A stretch of DNA of 64,000 bases from positions 124,001 through 188,000 of the forward strand of contig BAHV02000018.1 of assembly GCA_000508965.1 (NCBI GenBank), read 5' to 3'. Below the pieces are notes generated by a model. That model was not told the DNA's origin. It was given only the letters and a program-made list of their open reading frames with translations, and ran no database searches. This DNA is from Dielma sp000508965. Its GTDB lineage: Bacteria; Bacillota_I; Bacilli_A; Erysipelotrichales; Erysipelotrichaceae. Below are positions 23,933 to 31,577 of this stretch, piece by piece. How positions within the stretch are numbered: position 1 is the stretch's first letter; every line of letters begins with the position of its first letter. Both the position numbers and the translations under genes were made by a program.

Positions 23933-24481
23933 ATGGCTAAATTCGTATGTCAAGTATGTGGTTATGTTTATGAAGGAGATGCGGCTCCAGAGTTCTGTCC
24001 ATTATGCAAGGCGCCTGCTTCTAAGTTCACAAAGCAGGAAGAAGGCGAAATGGCTTGGGCTGATCAGCATGTTGTAGGTGTTGCCCAGGGAGTTTCTGAA
24101 GATATCCTGAAAGATCTCAGAATGAACTTTGAAGGTGAATGCTCTGAAGTAGGTATGTATCTTGCAATGGCTCGTGTCGCTCATCGTGAAGGTTATCCTG
24201 AAATTGGTATGTATTATGAAAAAGCGGCTTGGGAAGAAGCTGAACATGCTGCAAAGTTTGCTGAATTATTAGGTGAAGTTGTTACCGATTCAACAAAGAA
24301 AAACCTTGAGCTGCGTGTGGCTGCTGAAAATGGCGCATGTGCCGGTAAAAAAGATCTGGCTACACGTGCTAAACAGGCAAATCTTGATGCAATTCATGAT
24401 ACTGTTCATGAAATGGCTAAAGATGAAGCTAGACATGGCTGCGCATTTGCCGGCTTATTGAAACGTTACTTCGGTGAATAA
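23933..24481 (+). CDS. Reverse rubrerythrin (NADH-linked peroxidase component)
   Basis: A 182-residue protein with a rubredoxin domain first (iron ligands Cys6, Cys9, Cys22, Cys25) and a ferritin-like diiron domain after it, the order of 'reverse' rubrerythrins of anaerobes. Diiron ligands are visible in FEGECSEVGMYLAMARVAHREGY, WEEAEHAAKFAELLGE and MAKDEARHGCAFAGLL in order. It reduces hydrogen peroxide and oxygen using electrons passed from NADH, and points to an anaerobic host with oxidative-stress defence. Monocistronic with a terminator. Confidence 0.95.
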   Translation: MAKFVCQVCGYVYEGDAAPEFCPLCKAPASKFTKQEEGEMAWADQHVVGVAQGVSEDILKDLRMNFEGECSEVGMYLAMARVAHREGYPEIGMYYEKAAWEEAEHAAKFAELLGEVVTDSTKKNLELRVAAENGACAGKKDLATRAKQANLDAIHDTVHEMAKDEARHGCAFAGLLKRYFGE

Positions 24482-24506
24482 TTAATTATTATAATAGGAC
24501 TTATGA

Positions 24507-24537
24507 AAACAGATACAGATGTATCTGTTTTTATTTT
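24507..24537 (+). terminator. Intrinsic terminator after the rubrerythrin
   Basis: AAACAGATAC pairs with GTATCTGTTT around AGAT, followed by TTATTTT. The opposite-strand hydrolase gene ends inside it. Confidence 0.9.
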
Positions 24538-25226
24538 GCGTCTGGTTGGATAAATTCGGTGATAATTGCAGCACTTTGAGCCTGCTGTTCTTCAGCGCTG
24601 ATGCTCGCTTCACCATCGCCTGCCTGAATTCCGTAACAGCCAAACTGCGCGTGATTGCCGCCCTCTATGACAGTGATAGTGCCGCTTGTCAGCTGATTGC
24701 GGTTCAGCACACCATCTTCACTGCCGTAAATCACTAAGGCTTGCGCGTCGGGAAGATCGCCGTAAACATACGCACCTAACAAAATTACCCCTTCGATTTT
24801 ATCCATATGCTTAGCCGCATAAGCGCTTGCCATCGCACCGCCCAAGGAATGACCGGCCATATACCAATGCTTGATCTGTGACAGCTCAGCCAAGACATCA
24901 TCAGCCGCGTTTGGATTCAAAAACGCCAGATGCAGCGGCATTTTAATTAAGACACAGGTGATCCCCGCCTGCTGAAGCCTGCTTAAAAGCGGAAGATAAG
25001 CAGTTTCCTCTACCTTAGCACCCGGATAAAAGATAAGACCTGCCGCCGAATCCGCCGCTAACACCGTATACTCATCATAAACCTCAATATGATCCGCCAT
25101 ACTGAAAACAGATACCACCTGCTCCTGCGCATGATAATAATCTTTCGTGTAGAAATAAAAAGCACTGCTCAAAAGCACCGGCAAAGCAAGAACTGTACCG
25201 GCTGCCCGTTTAACCCATCGTATCAT
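24531..25226 (-). CDS. Membrane-anchored alpha/beta hydrolase
   Basis: A 231-residue protein with an N-terminal signal-anchor (about 8-27) and an alpha/beta hydrolase domain: LIFYPGAKVE for the oxyanion strand, the nucleophile elbow AGHSLGG near residue 123, YGSEDGV for the acid, and EGGNHAQFG for the histidine. It resembles the hydrolase_5 group of small extracytoplasmic esterases. Substrate unknown. It starts with an AAGGAAGGT ribosome site. Confidence 0.85.
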   Translation of the reverse strand: MIRWVKRAAGTVLALPVLLSSAFYFYTKDYYHAQEQVVSVFSMADHIEVYDEYTVLAADSAAGLIFYPGAKVEETAYLPLLSRLQQAGITCVLIKMPLHLAFLNPNAADDVLAELSQIKHWYMAGHSLGGAMASAYAAKHMDKIEGVILLGAYVYGDLPDAQALVIYGSEDGVLNRNQLTSGTITVIEGGNHAQFGCYGIQAGDGEASISAEEQQAQSAAIITEFIQPDAK

Positions 25227-25303
25227 TCTATCTACCTTCCTTTATGCACTATTATTGCATGATTTGCCAATTCATTCAAAAGGTATTTGATTATGTGCTT
25301 AAA

Positions 25304-25327
25304 TGCCTCCCGGATAACCGGAAGGCA
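25304..25327 (-). terminator. Hairpin after the gene at 25332
   Basis: On the minus strand TGCCTTCCGG and CCGGGAGGCA form a ten-pair stem (one G-U) with loop TTAT. The following tract is only TTTAAG, so termination may be weak. Confidence 0.6.
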
Positions 25328-25331
25328 AATT

Positions 25332-25823
25332 TTACAGATCGGCGAGTTTTTCGGCTAGCAGCTCCGACATTTTAGCGCCAACCATTAAAAGTCCCGCTTT
25401 CTTTGTATGCAGGATGAGCTGAAGATGAGCGTCTGCGTTTAATGGATAATAGGTACGGCGGCTAAACATCATCGGTGTATTCGCGCTAAGCTGCTGCACC
25501 GACATTGAATTCAGCAGCAAACTGCCATCTGCATAGACTGATACCCTGCACTCCATATCCTCGCCAGCCGCTAAGCAAAGCGTATAATCAAGCGCATAAA
25601 TTCCTGCTTCTTTGATGATCAGCGTTCCCGGCATCAAGCTGAAGCCGCTTTTCGGATCATAAACACCGGATTCAAAACCAATGCTGTGATGTGAGGGTGA
25701 CTGCCCGTCAAAGTATAGTGCCTGTTCTTCATTCTCTTCAGCAAACTGAAGCAAATAAGCAGGATGATTAAACATACCTCCATATACCGTTATAGGAAAT
25801 CCCCGGCAATTGTGTATTTTCAT
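25332..25823 (-). CDS. Hypothetical protein with exosporium/TNF-like C-terminal pattern
   Basis: A 163-residue soluble protein. From about residue 70 the strand pattern (GTLIIKEAGIYALDYTLCLAA in outline, then MECRVSVYADGSLL and AHLQLILHTKKAGLLM) is like the BclA-type C-terminal jelly-roll domain found in spore and surface proteins of Firmicutes, but without the collagen-like region. No signal peptide. Monocistronic with AAAGGTGG ribosome site. The family assignment is tentative. Confidence 0.6.
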   Translation of the reverse strand: MKIHNCRGFPITVYGGMFNHPAYLLQFAEENEEQALYFDGQSPSHHSIGFESGVYDPKSGFSLMPGTLIIKEAGIYALDYTLCLAAGEDMECRVSVYADGSLLLNSMSVQQLSANTPMMFSRRTYYPLNADAHLQLILHTKKAGLLMVGAKMSELLAEKLADL

Positions 25824-25962
25824 TTATAGTCCACCTTTCCGAAACATTTTGTTTCTGCGCTATTTTATGCACACAGCATCAACCCAAGGCATGACAACAA
25901 CCCGATTCTAAACCTTAATGGTTGATAAGTGTTATAATAAAGGCATTGAAAGGATAAATCTT

Positions 25963-26360
25963 ATGCTTTATCACTTAACCAATCAACTGCATGAAATTGA
26001 TGCAAATTAAATTGAACCGAATACCCAATTGATTGCCTGTTTTACCCATCAGCAGGCATTAAATGTCAAACTGTTGATTGATCTTTCTACACTCATTGCC
26101 CAGCCGCTTTCAGTATTCCGGATTCCGCGTTCCATAAAAAGAAGCAGTTTCTTTTAGGCATCTGGAATGAAATTATGAAAGTCCTGACGGTGATTACCGC
26201 CATCTTTATGCCGTTAACCTTAATTGCTGGCTGGTATGGCATGAATTTCATAAACATGCCAAAGCTTACTTGGCAGTATGGATATCCGATGATTATTTTA
26301 TGCAGCATCCTGATCATTCTTTTCTGTATCCGGCTGTTTAAGAACAAGCGATTCTTATAA
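25963..26360 (+). pseudogene. Decayed CorA-family magnesium transporter
   Basis: The 5' part begins MLYHLTNQLHEIDAN and stops at an in-frame TAA, continuing as IEPNTQLIACFTHQQALN, which matches the start of CorA-like proteins. About 180 codons of the middle are missing. The 3' part in another frame is the intact CorA end: MKVLTVITAIFMPLTLIAGW, the YGMNF pore motif, then a second membrane helix. An extended -10 (TGTTATAAT, 25930-25938) is still present upstream. The last 61 codons could be translated from an internal ATG but would not make a transporter. Confidence 0.85.
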
Positions 26361-26375
26361 GATGCTGCTTACAAA

Positions 26376-26402
26376 CGCTGATTTAACATTCAGCGCTTTT
26401 TT
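26376..26402 (+). terminator. Terminator of the former corA gene
   Basis: CGCTGA pairs with TCAGCG around TTTAACAT, then CTTTTTTC. Confidence 0.7.
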
Positions 26403-26411
26403 CATATTCAG

Positions 26412-26537
26412 GCAAAAAAAATCCGGCTTTTAACCGGATTCGCTGTTTATAGGGTGTCTGTCCCATGGGGAGGGACAGACTTCATGTTCTAAACCCCTAA
26501 AGAACATGAATGGGTGGGGAATGAGCTATTAAGCTCA
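26412..26537 (-). ncRNA. Candidate C-rich small RNA A
   Basis: No ORF is present, yet the segment has a complete transcription unit on the minus strand. From the predicted +1 (26537): hairpin 1 TGAGCT-TAAT-AGCTCA; an unpaired linker TTCCCCACCCA; hairpin 2, a perfect 10-bp stem TTCATGTTCT/AGAACATGAA with a ten-base loop containing GGGG; hairpin 3, a perfect 9-bp stem GTCTGTCCC/GGGACAGAC with loop TCCCCAT; a short linker; and a terminator AATCCGG/CCGGATT followed by seven or more T. Length about 126 nt. It shares the TTCCCC(C)ACCCAT motif and layout with RNA B at 31156-31286. I do not recognise a named family. Confidence 0.75.
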
Positions 26538-26543
26538 GTTACT

Positions 26544-26572
26544 ATTATAGCATCATCCTTCTAAATTGGCTA
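26544..26572 (-). promoter_or_regulatory. Promoter of small RNA A
   Basis: On the minus strand TAGCCA (26567-26572), 17 bp, TATAAT (26544-26549) with a TGC extension. Start of transcription falls at the first base of hairpin 1. Confidence 0.75.
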
Positions 26573-26659
26573 GTATAATTTAACTGATATTTAATTTTTT
26601 TATTAATTTTACCTAATAGTGATAATGGCCGCTAAAATCACAAACAGCACCCTGCAATC

Positions 26660-27703
26660 CTATAAATCATCAACCAAAGCGCCCGATTTCGCATATGCCG
26701 TTGATTTAGCTTCAAAGAAATCGGTTTTAATCATATTCGCATTAGCATATTGAGATACCCATGCCATAGAAGCCGGTTCACTGTCATAGCCGTCATAAAG
26801 CTTGCCAAAGCCCAGCCCCAGGCTGCGCAGATTCCCCAGATAATATATATATTCCTCAATCATTTTCAAAGACAGACCTTCAATCTTATCACCAAGCACA
26901 TAAGCACCCCAGCGAATTTCTTCCTCAACCCCCTGAACCAGCATTGCCTTATAAATCGCTGTATATTCATCGGTAAACAGCTGCGGTTCTTCTTTTTTCA
27001 GTTCCAGCAGAATCGAACGAAACAGCCATAAGTGAGTGTTTTCATCACGGTTGATATATCGAATCTCTTGAGCTGATCCCGGCATCTTGCCATTTCGGCC
27101 AAGATTATAGAAAAACATAAAGCCTGAGTAGAAATAAATGCCTTCCAGAATATAATTGGCAATCAGTGTTTTCACTAACTGGAAGCTGGTCTTTTTCTCC
27201 TGAAATTCATTATACAAATCACCGATAAAATGATTGCGGGCTAAAAGAATCGGATCATCCTTCCATTGATACAAAATTGAATCACGTTCAGCCGGTGAAC
27301 AGATAGTATCCAGCATATAGCTATAGCTTTGCGAATGCACCGCTTCCTGAAAGGCCTGAATCGTCAGGCAGAGATTTACCTCACTGGCTGTAATATATTC
27401 AGAAACACAAGGCAGATTGGCAGTCTGAATACTGTCAAGGAAGATCAAAAAGGAAAGAATCTTATCATAAGCCGTTCGTTCCTCATTGCTTAAACGATGA
27501 TAATCCTTCACATCCTGACTTAAATTAATTTCTTCAGGTATCCAGAAATTATTCATCGCTTGGCGGTACCAGTCTGATACCCATTGATATTTCATATTAT
27601 TAAAATCATTCAGATTGGTCGTATTGCCGTTAATCATCCGTTTCTTTAAAACATCAGTATCACCGAATTCATTAAACAACGCTTTCTTATTTACAGTTTC
27701 CAT
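26660..27703 (-). CDS. nrdB: Class I ribonucleotide reductase, small (beta) subunit
   Basis: A 347-residue ferritin-like subunit that holds the metal cofactor and radical. Metal ligands are visible as Asp in FLIFLDSIQTANLP, EAVHSQSY (Glu and His, with the radical Tyr four residues after the His), the Glu in NYILEGIYFYSGF, and ENTH in RYINRDENTHLW. The second of two adjacent ATGs is preferred, five bases after AGGAGG. The ribosome site abuts the nrdA stop codon, so nrdAB is one operon. Confidence 0.95.
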   Translation of the reverse strand: METVNKKALFNEFGDTDVLKKRMINGNTTNLNDFNNMKYQWVSDWYRQAMNNFWIPEEINLSQDVKDYHRLSNEERTAYDKILSFLIFLDSIQTANLPCVSEYITASEVNLCLTIQAFQEAVHSQSYSYMLDTICSPAERDSILYQWKDDPILLARNHFIGDLYNEFQEKKTSFQLVKTLIANYILEGIYFYSGFMFFYNLGRNGKMPGSAQEIRYINRDENTHLWLFRSILLELKKEEPQLFTDEYTAIYKAMLVQGVEEEIRWGAYVLGDKIEGLSLKMIEEYIYYLGNLRSLGLGFGKLYDGYDSEPASMAWVSQYANANMIKTDFFEAKSTAYAKSGALVDDL

Positions 27704-27712
27704 CATGTCCTC

Positions 27713-30229
27713 CTATGCCGCGCATACTTCGCATTCTTCTACTTCAAGTGATTTAGAACGAATATAATATACGCTCTTTACACCATTTTCCCATGCTTTA
27801 ATATATAAATTCAGCACCTGTCTAAATGTATAATCATTTGTGATATACAGATTTAAAGACTGACTCTGATCAATATGACGCTGACGAACACCGGCGGCTC
27901 TGACCACCCATTCCTGATTGATCGTATGAGCGCTTTGATAAATCCACCATGTATTCATATTCAGATCCGGTGCTACCCGGGCAATGATACTGCCTTTCTT
28001 TTCTTCAAGAAAGAAACGATTCATAATCGGATCGACAGCCGCGCTTGTTCCAGCAATAATAGAAGTCGAGCTCGTTGGTGCAATTGCCAGCAAATAACCA
28101 TTGCGCAGCCCTGATTGATGAACACGCGCGCTTAACCGCTGCCACTTCTCATCCCGATAACCACGGTCTGTGAAATAGTTCCCATTATCCCATTCAGAAC
28201 CGCTGAAATAAGCATAACGGCCTTTTTCTGCCGCTAACTCACAGCTGGCTTCAATCGCGTAATAGTTGATTTGTTCATAAACCTGATCCATAAACTGCAG
28301 ATGTTCTTCACTTTCCCAGCGAATGCCTTCCTTTGCCAGCAGATGATGATAACCGCTGGTTCCTAAACCAATTGAACGGTAACGCTGATTGGTAACCTTG
28401 GCATATGGAATCGGATAGAAATTCAGATCGATGACATTATCCAATGCACGGACAATGATACGGATAATCTTGCGCAGTTCCGCCTGATCATGAACATTAA
28501 TATTGCCCAGCACCAATGATGCCAGATTGCACACGACAAAATCGCCCGGCTTGGTCTTTGTCACAATTACCGTCTCGCCGTCAATTTCTTCAATTGCTTT
28601 TGACACACTCTCGATCGCGCTCATGTTCTGTGCGATTTCGCTGCAAAGATTTGATGAATAAATCATTCCCGCATGCTTATTCGGATTCATGCGATTGACA
28701 TGATCACGGTTAAAGGCAAACGGCGTGCCGGTTTCAATCGCCGACTTAAGAATCAAACGCACCAGATCTTTCAATAGGATTGCCTGTTTGCTGATGCGTT
28801 CATCATGGATACAGTCAAAATAACGTTTTTCCCATTCCTCACCATAAAAGTCTTCAAGCGCATAACCCTTGATCATTAAGATTTCATGCGGACACATTAA
28901 ATACCATTGCTGATTCAGATTCTCACGGGCCATTTTCCAAAACAGATCCGGATAGCAGACAGCCGGAAAGACATCATGAGCCTTTTTGCGGTCATCGCCG
29001 TTGTTTGTACGCAGCTGCAGAAAATCAAGGATATCCTTGTGCCATACATCAAGATAAACCGCCACAGAGCCTTGACGCACACCGAGCTGATCTACTGCCA
29101 CCGCGGTATCATTAGCCAGCTTGATCCATCGTGCCACACCGCCGGCTACGCCTTTAAAACCGCGGATATCAGAGCCGACCGCGCGAACCTTGCCAAAATA
29201 CAAGCCCATGCCGCCGCCAAATTTAGAAATCTGCGCGAAATTGTCAATGCTGCGATAGATTCCTTCTAAAGAATCCGGTACGGTATCGATGAAACAGCTT
29301 GACAGCTGAAAATACGGTTTGCGAGAATTGGACATCGTCGGTGTTGCCATCGTTACTTTCAAAGTGCTTAATACCTCGTACAGTTCAATAACCTTATGCA
29401 GACGGTCTTCCGTCTCTTTCATATTCAAATGCATTGCGATTCCCATAAACATTTCCTGCGGCTTTTCTAAAACCTGATGATCCTTATCCGCAATTAAATA
29501 ACGCTTAATCACCAGATCAAGGCCGCTGTAAGTAAACAGCTTTGTATGTTCTTCCTTTAAAGCCGCCGCTAATTCATCAACTTCCTGCTTGCTGTATGCT
29601 TCAAGAATATAACGGCCGTATAATTCCTGCTCTGTTAAATAGACCAGCTTATCATAAAAGCTGTGAATATTCAGGGCAGCCATTCTTTCCTCAATCATAT
29701 GATTATTCTGAAAATTCAGTAACCGGCCGGCAATAAATTCCCACTGCGGAGCTTCAGCGCTGACACACTCAACCGCTGATCGAATCAAGCTCTTAAGACG
29801 CTGATCCATATCCATCTCCGGCTTATAGAAAGTCTGATATTTTGCCAGCATCAGATCAAGCGCCAATGCCTTGCCATAATCCTTGTGAATTCCCTTTAAT
29901 ACCGGCCGCAGACCGGCCAGCGGCAAAGAGGCAGCAAGCTCATCGACGATACGGCGGTTTTTAGCCTGCTGATCCCGATAAAGAATAAAGCTTTTCGCCT
30001 GCTTATAAAAGCCATGCTTCATCATGCTTACTTCAACAAGATCCTGAATCTGTTCTACTTTAATATCATCAGGATTTTCAACAAGCTGCTGTTCAATTTC
30101 CTGAAGCATCACCTTCAGCTGTTCAGCTTCTATACAGCTTTGTGTGTTTTCAAATGCCAGTTTAATTACCCGGGCAATTTTATTTGATTCATATGTTTCT
30201 TTAGTTCCGTCACGTTTTGTTATTTGCAT
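27713..30229 (-). CDS. nrdA: Class I ribonucleotide reductase, large (alpha) subunit
   Basis: An 838-residue catalytic subunit. Residues 1-95 form an ATP-cone (MQITKRDGTKETYESNKIAR...), the allosteric activity site. The barrel carries ATPTMSNSRKP, LSSCFIDTVPDS, FGGGMGLYFGKVRAVGSDIRG, and the thiyl-radical cysteine in SNLCSEI; the C-terminal redox pair is CEVC. The ATG at 30229 is chosen because the ATP-cone begins there; the upstream in-frame extension is not conserved-looking. With nrdB it provides deoxynucleotides; class I needs oxygen for cofactor assembly in most forms, notable in an apparently anaerobic organism. Confidence 0.95.
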   Translation of the reverse strand: MQITKRDGTKETYESNKIARVIKLAFENTQSCIEAEQLKVMLQEIEQQLVENPDDIKVEQIQDLVEVSMMKHGFYKQAKSFILYRDQQAKNRRIVDELAASLPLAGLRPVLKGIHKDYGKALALDLMLAKYQTFYKPEMDMDQRLKSLIRSAVECVSAEAPQWEFIAGRLLNFQNNHMIEERMAALNIHSFYDKLVYLTEQELYGRYILEAYSKQEVDELAAALKEEHTKLFTYSGLDLVIKRYLIADKDHQVLEKPQEMFMGIAMHLNMKETEDRLHKVIELYEVLSTLKVTMATPTMSNSRKPYFQLSSCFIDTVPDSLEGIYRSIDNFAQISKFGGGMGLYFGKVRAVGSDIRGFKGVAGGVARWIKLANDTAVAVDQLGVRQGSVAVYLDVWHKDILDFLQLRTNNGDDRKKAHDVFPAVCYPDLFWKMARENLNQQWYLMCPHEILMIKGYALEDFYGEEWEKRYFDCIHDERISKQAILLKDLVRLILKSAIETGTPFAFNRDHVNRMNPNKHAGMIYSSNLCSEIAQNMSAIESVSKAIEEIDGETVIVTKTKPGDFVVCNLASLVLGNINVHDQAELRKIIRIIVRALDNVIDLNFYPIPYAKVTNQRYRSIGLGTSGYHHLLAKEGIRWESEEHLQFMDQVYEQINYYAIEASCELAAEKGRYAYFSGSEWDNGNYFTDRGYRDEKWQRLSARVHQSGLRNGYLLAIAPTSSTSIIAGTSAAVDPIMNRFFLEEKKGSIIARVAPDLNMNTWWIYQSAHTINQEWVVRAAGVRQRHIDQSQSLNLYITNDYTFRQVLNLYIKAWENGVKSVYYIRSKSLEVEECEVCAA

Positions 30230-30263
30230 CTCTATATCCTTTTCCTTACCTGCATTAGCATAA

Positions 30264-30298
30264 CAAAAAAAAGCAAAGATTTCATTTACTTTGCTTTT
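30264..30298 (-). terminator. Terminator of the NUDIX gene
   Basis: On the minus strand AAAAGCAAAG pairs with CTTTGCTTTT around ten bases and runs into T residues, separating the NUDIX gene from nrdAB. Confidence 0.9.
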
Positions 30299-30314
30299 AA
30301 TAACTTCTTCACAA

Positions 30315-30821
30315 TTAGCATGTTTCAAGATAACAATTATATGCAAATAAATCACGCTGATAAATCAGCTTTTGAATCGACTTTTTATCAGGTGCCGACA
30401 GTTCTTTCAGCACTTCCTCTTTACTTAAGAAAACCAAGCCGCGAATCAATTGCTTTTCTTCCTCAGTATAAGTACAGGGGCAGCTTTGCTGAATCAGCCT
30501 GACCGCATAGAAGTGAGAAATCGTAATACGCTGAAGCAGATGGTAAGTATCCTCAATCACACATAATGGACGTAAAATTTCCCCTTCCCAGCCACTCTCC
30601 TCCAGCAGTTCGCGCTGAATTGCCTGCGCGTGACTTTCGCCAGCCTCAATGCCGCCGCCCAGTGTTTCAAGATGGCGCAGACAACCAAAAATATCATTCC
30701 TTTTAATTTCCAGAAATGCATAGCGGCCTTGATATACCGCAATCATCCGCACGGTTTCCCGCACATGGGTGATATCACTCTTCGCAAAAACATCGTCAGT
30801 AAATCGCTTGCTGATCATCAT
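30315..30821 (-). CDS. NUDIX hydrolase
   Basis: A 168-residue NUDIX protein. The NUDIX box is intact: GGIEAGESHAQAIQREL followed by LEESGW, matching Gx5Ex7REUxEExGU. It hydrolyses a nucleoside diphosphate-linked substrate that cannot be specified. The ATG at 30821 follows AGGAGG; an upstream TTG start would lie across the ribosome site. Located directly upstream of nrdAB in the same direction but with a terminator between. Confidence 0.92.
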   Translation of the reverse strand: MMISKRFTDDVFAKSDITHVRETVRMIAVYQGRYAFLEIKRNDIFGCLRHLETLGGGIEAGESHAQAIQRELLEESGWEGEILRPLCVIEDTYHLLQRITISHFYAVRLIQQSCPCTYTEEEKQLIRGLVFLSKEEVLKELSAPDKKSIQKLIYQRDLFAYNCYLETC

Positions 30822-31155
30822 GCGCCTCCTAATCAAAAAAACAAATAGTGTAAATCTGCTTACCGATATTAAGTGTCCAAGCTTCCTTGTGAACCTATTT
30901 AAACTAATTAAAAAGGTAAGTATTATTGATTCTTATATATTGTATAATTGCAGATTTGAAACTTCAATCGATAATTGAAAATAAAATGAATGCAGTGATG
31001 ATGCTGGATAAACATCGGTATATTCATTTTCCTTTTATCCTCTTTTCTCACTTATTTATAAATAAAAGTTTCTCATATATAGTATGTTTGTTGAGTAAAT
31101 GTTTAAAGTTACAATTTGAGCCCATTAAACAATTCGGAATCATAAATGACATAAT
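30822..31155. other. A+T-rich noncoding stretch
   Basis: Between the NUDIX gene and the end of small RNA B. Open frames here are short, lack ribosome sites and have no protein-like composition. Only minor inverted repeats are seen. I support no gene here. Confidence 0.5.
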
Positions 31156-31286
31156 GAAAAAAGACACTTTTTCAAGTGCCTTCAATGATGCATACGATCA
31201 TCTTAACTTTGGGGGAGAACTAACTTACAAGTATGGGTGGGGGAAGAAAAGTAAGTTAGGTTAAGATGAAAGAGGCATTACTGCCT
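31156..31286 (-). ncRNA. Candidate C-rich small RNA B
   Basis: A second complete non-coding transcription unit on the minus strand, about 131 nt. From the predicted +1 (31286): hairpin AGGCA-GTAA-TGCCT; then a long stem whose 5' arm is continuous (31268 to 31251) and pairs as CATCTTAAC/GTTAAGATG and CTAACTTAC/GTAAGTTAG. A 12-base bulge on the 3' side reads TTCTCCCCCAAA and the 22-base terminal loop contains CTTCCCCCACCCATAC. A terminator GGCACTT-GAAA-AAGTGTC plus six T ends it. The C-rich loop motif and overall order match RNA A. A 112-codon plus-strand frame crosses it but is composition-driven. Confidence 0.75.
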
Positions 31287-31292
31287 GTATAA

Positions 31293-31321
31293 ATATTACT
31301 TTTTTTCGTTAGGAATGTCAA
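31293..31321 (-). promoter_or_regulatory. Promoter of small RNA B
   Basis: On the minus strand a perfect TTGACA (31316-31321), 17 bp, then TAATAT (31293-31298). The expected start is the first base of the 5' hairpin. Confidence 0.8.
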
Positions 31322-31352
31322 CTGTTATTAAAAAGATTTTTAAACATGAGAA

Positions 31353-31513
31353 ATGTTCTTCGACGATACCCAAGCTGTTAATCAGATGTTCATTAAGAAT
31401 TTTATTTCTGCACATTTACTTATTTTGGAAAACCCTTCCATTTTAATGATGAAAACGCTATCCAAGAAGACAGTGCAAGCAGCTTAACGGCTATGGTTTT
31501 TTCGATTAAGTAA
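31353..31513 (+). pseudogene. Short gene remnant, family unknown
   Basis: A protein-like stretch starts MFFDDTQAVNQMFIKNFISA, then switches frame to end NDENAIQEDSASSLTAMVFS-IK and a stop at 31511-31513. The frame break and small size suggest a 3' gene remnant; a terminator follows directly. No family is recognised and chance cannot be excluded. Confidence 0.3.
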
Positions 31514-31525
31514 AGCCTTTCCATC

Positions 31526-31547
31526 GGTGCACCGGCACCTTTTTTTG
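31526..31547 (+). terminator. Intrinsic terminator upstream of the C26 hydrolase
   Basis: GGTGC-ACCG-GCACC followed by seven or eight T residues, 30 bp before the next ATG. It must end an upstream plus-strand transcript, probably that of the remnant at 31353-31513. Confidence 0.75.
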
Positions 31548-31577
31548 ATTTGCGCATAGGCTAATGCAGGTGATCCT

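Noticed and set aside
26174..26360. Independent 61-codon small membrane protein
   Set aside because: It is the C-terminal end of a broken CorA gene; no ribosome site precedes its internal ATG.
30230..30355. 42-residue N-terminal extension of NrdA
   Set aside because: The ATP-cone begins at the ATG at 30229; the extension covers the NUDIX terminator and has no ribosome site.
30926..31264. A 112-codon plus-strand open frame across the small RNA B region
   Set aside because: No ribosome site, protein composition follows A+T-rich noncoding DNA, and its end falls within the perfect stems, C-rich loop and terminator of the minus-strand RNA, which explain the sequence better.
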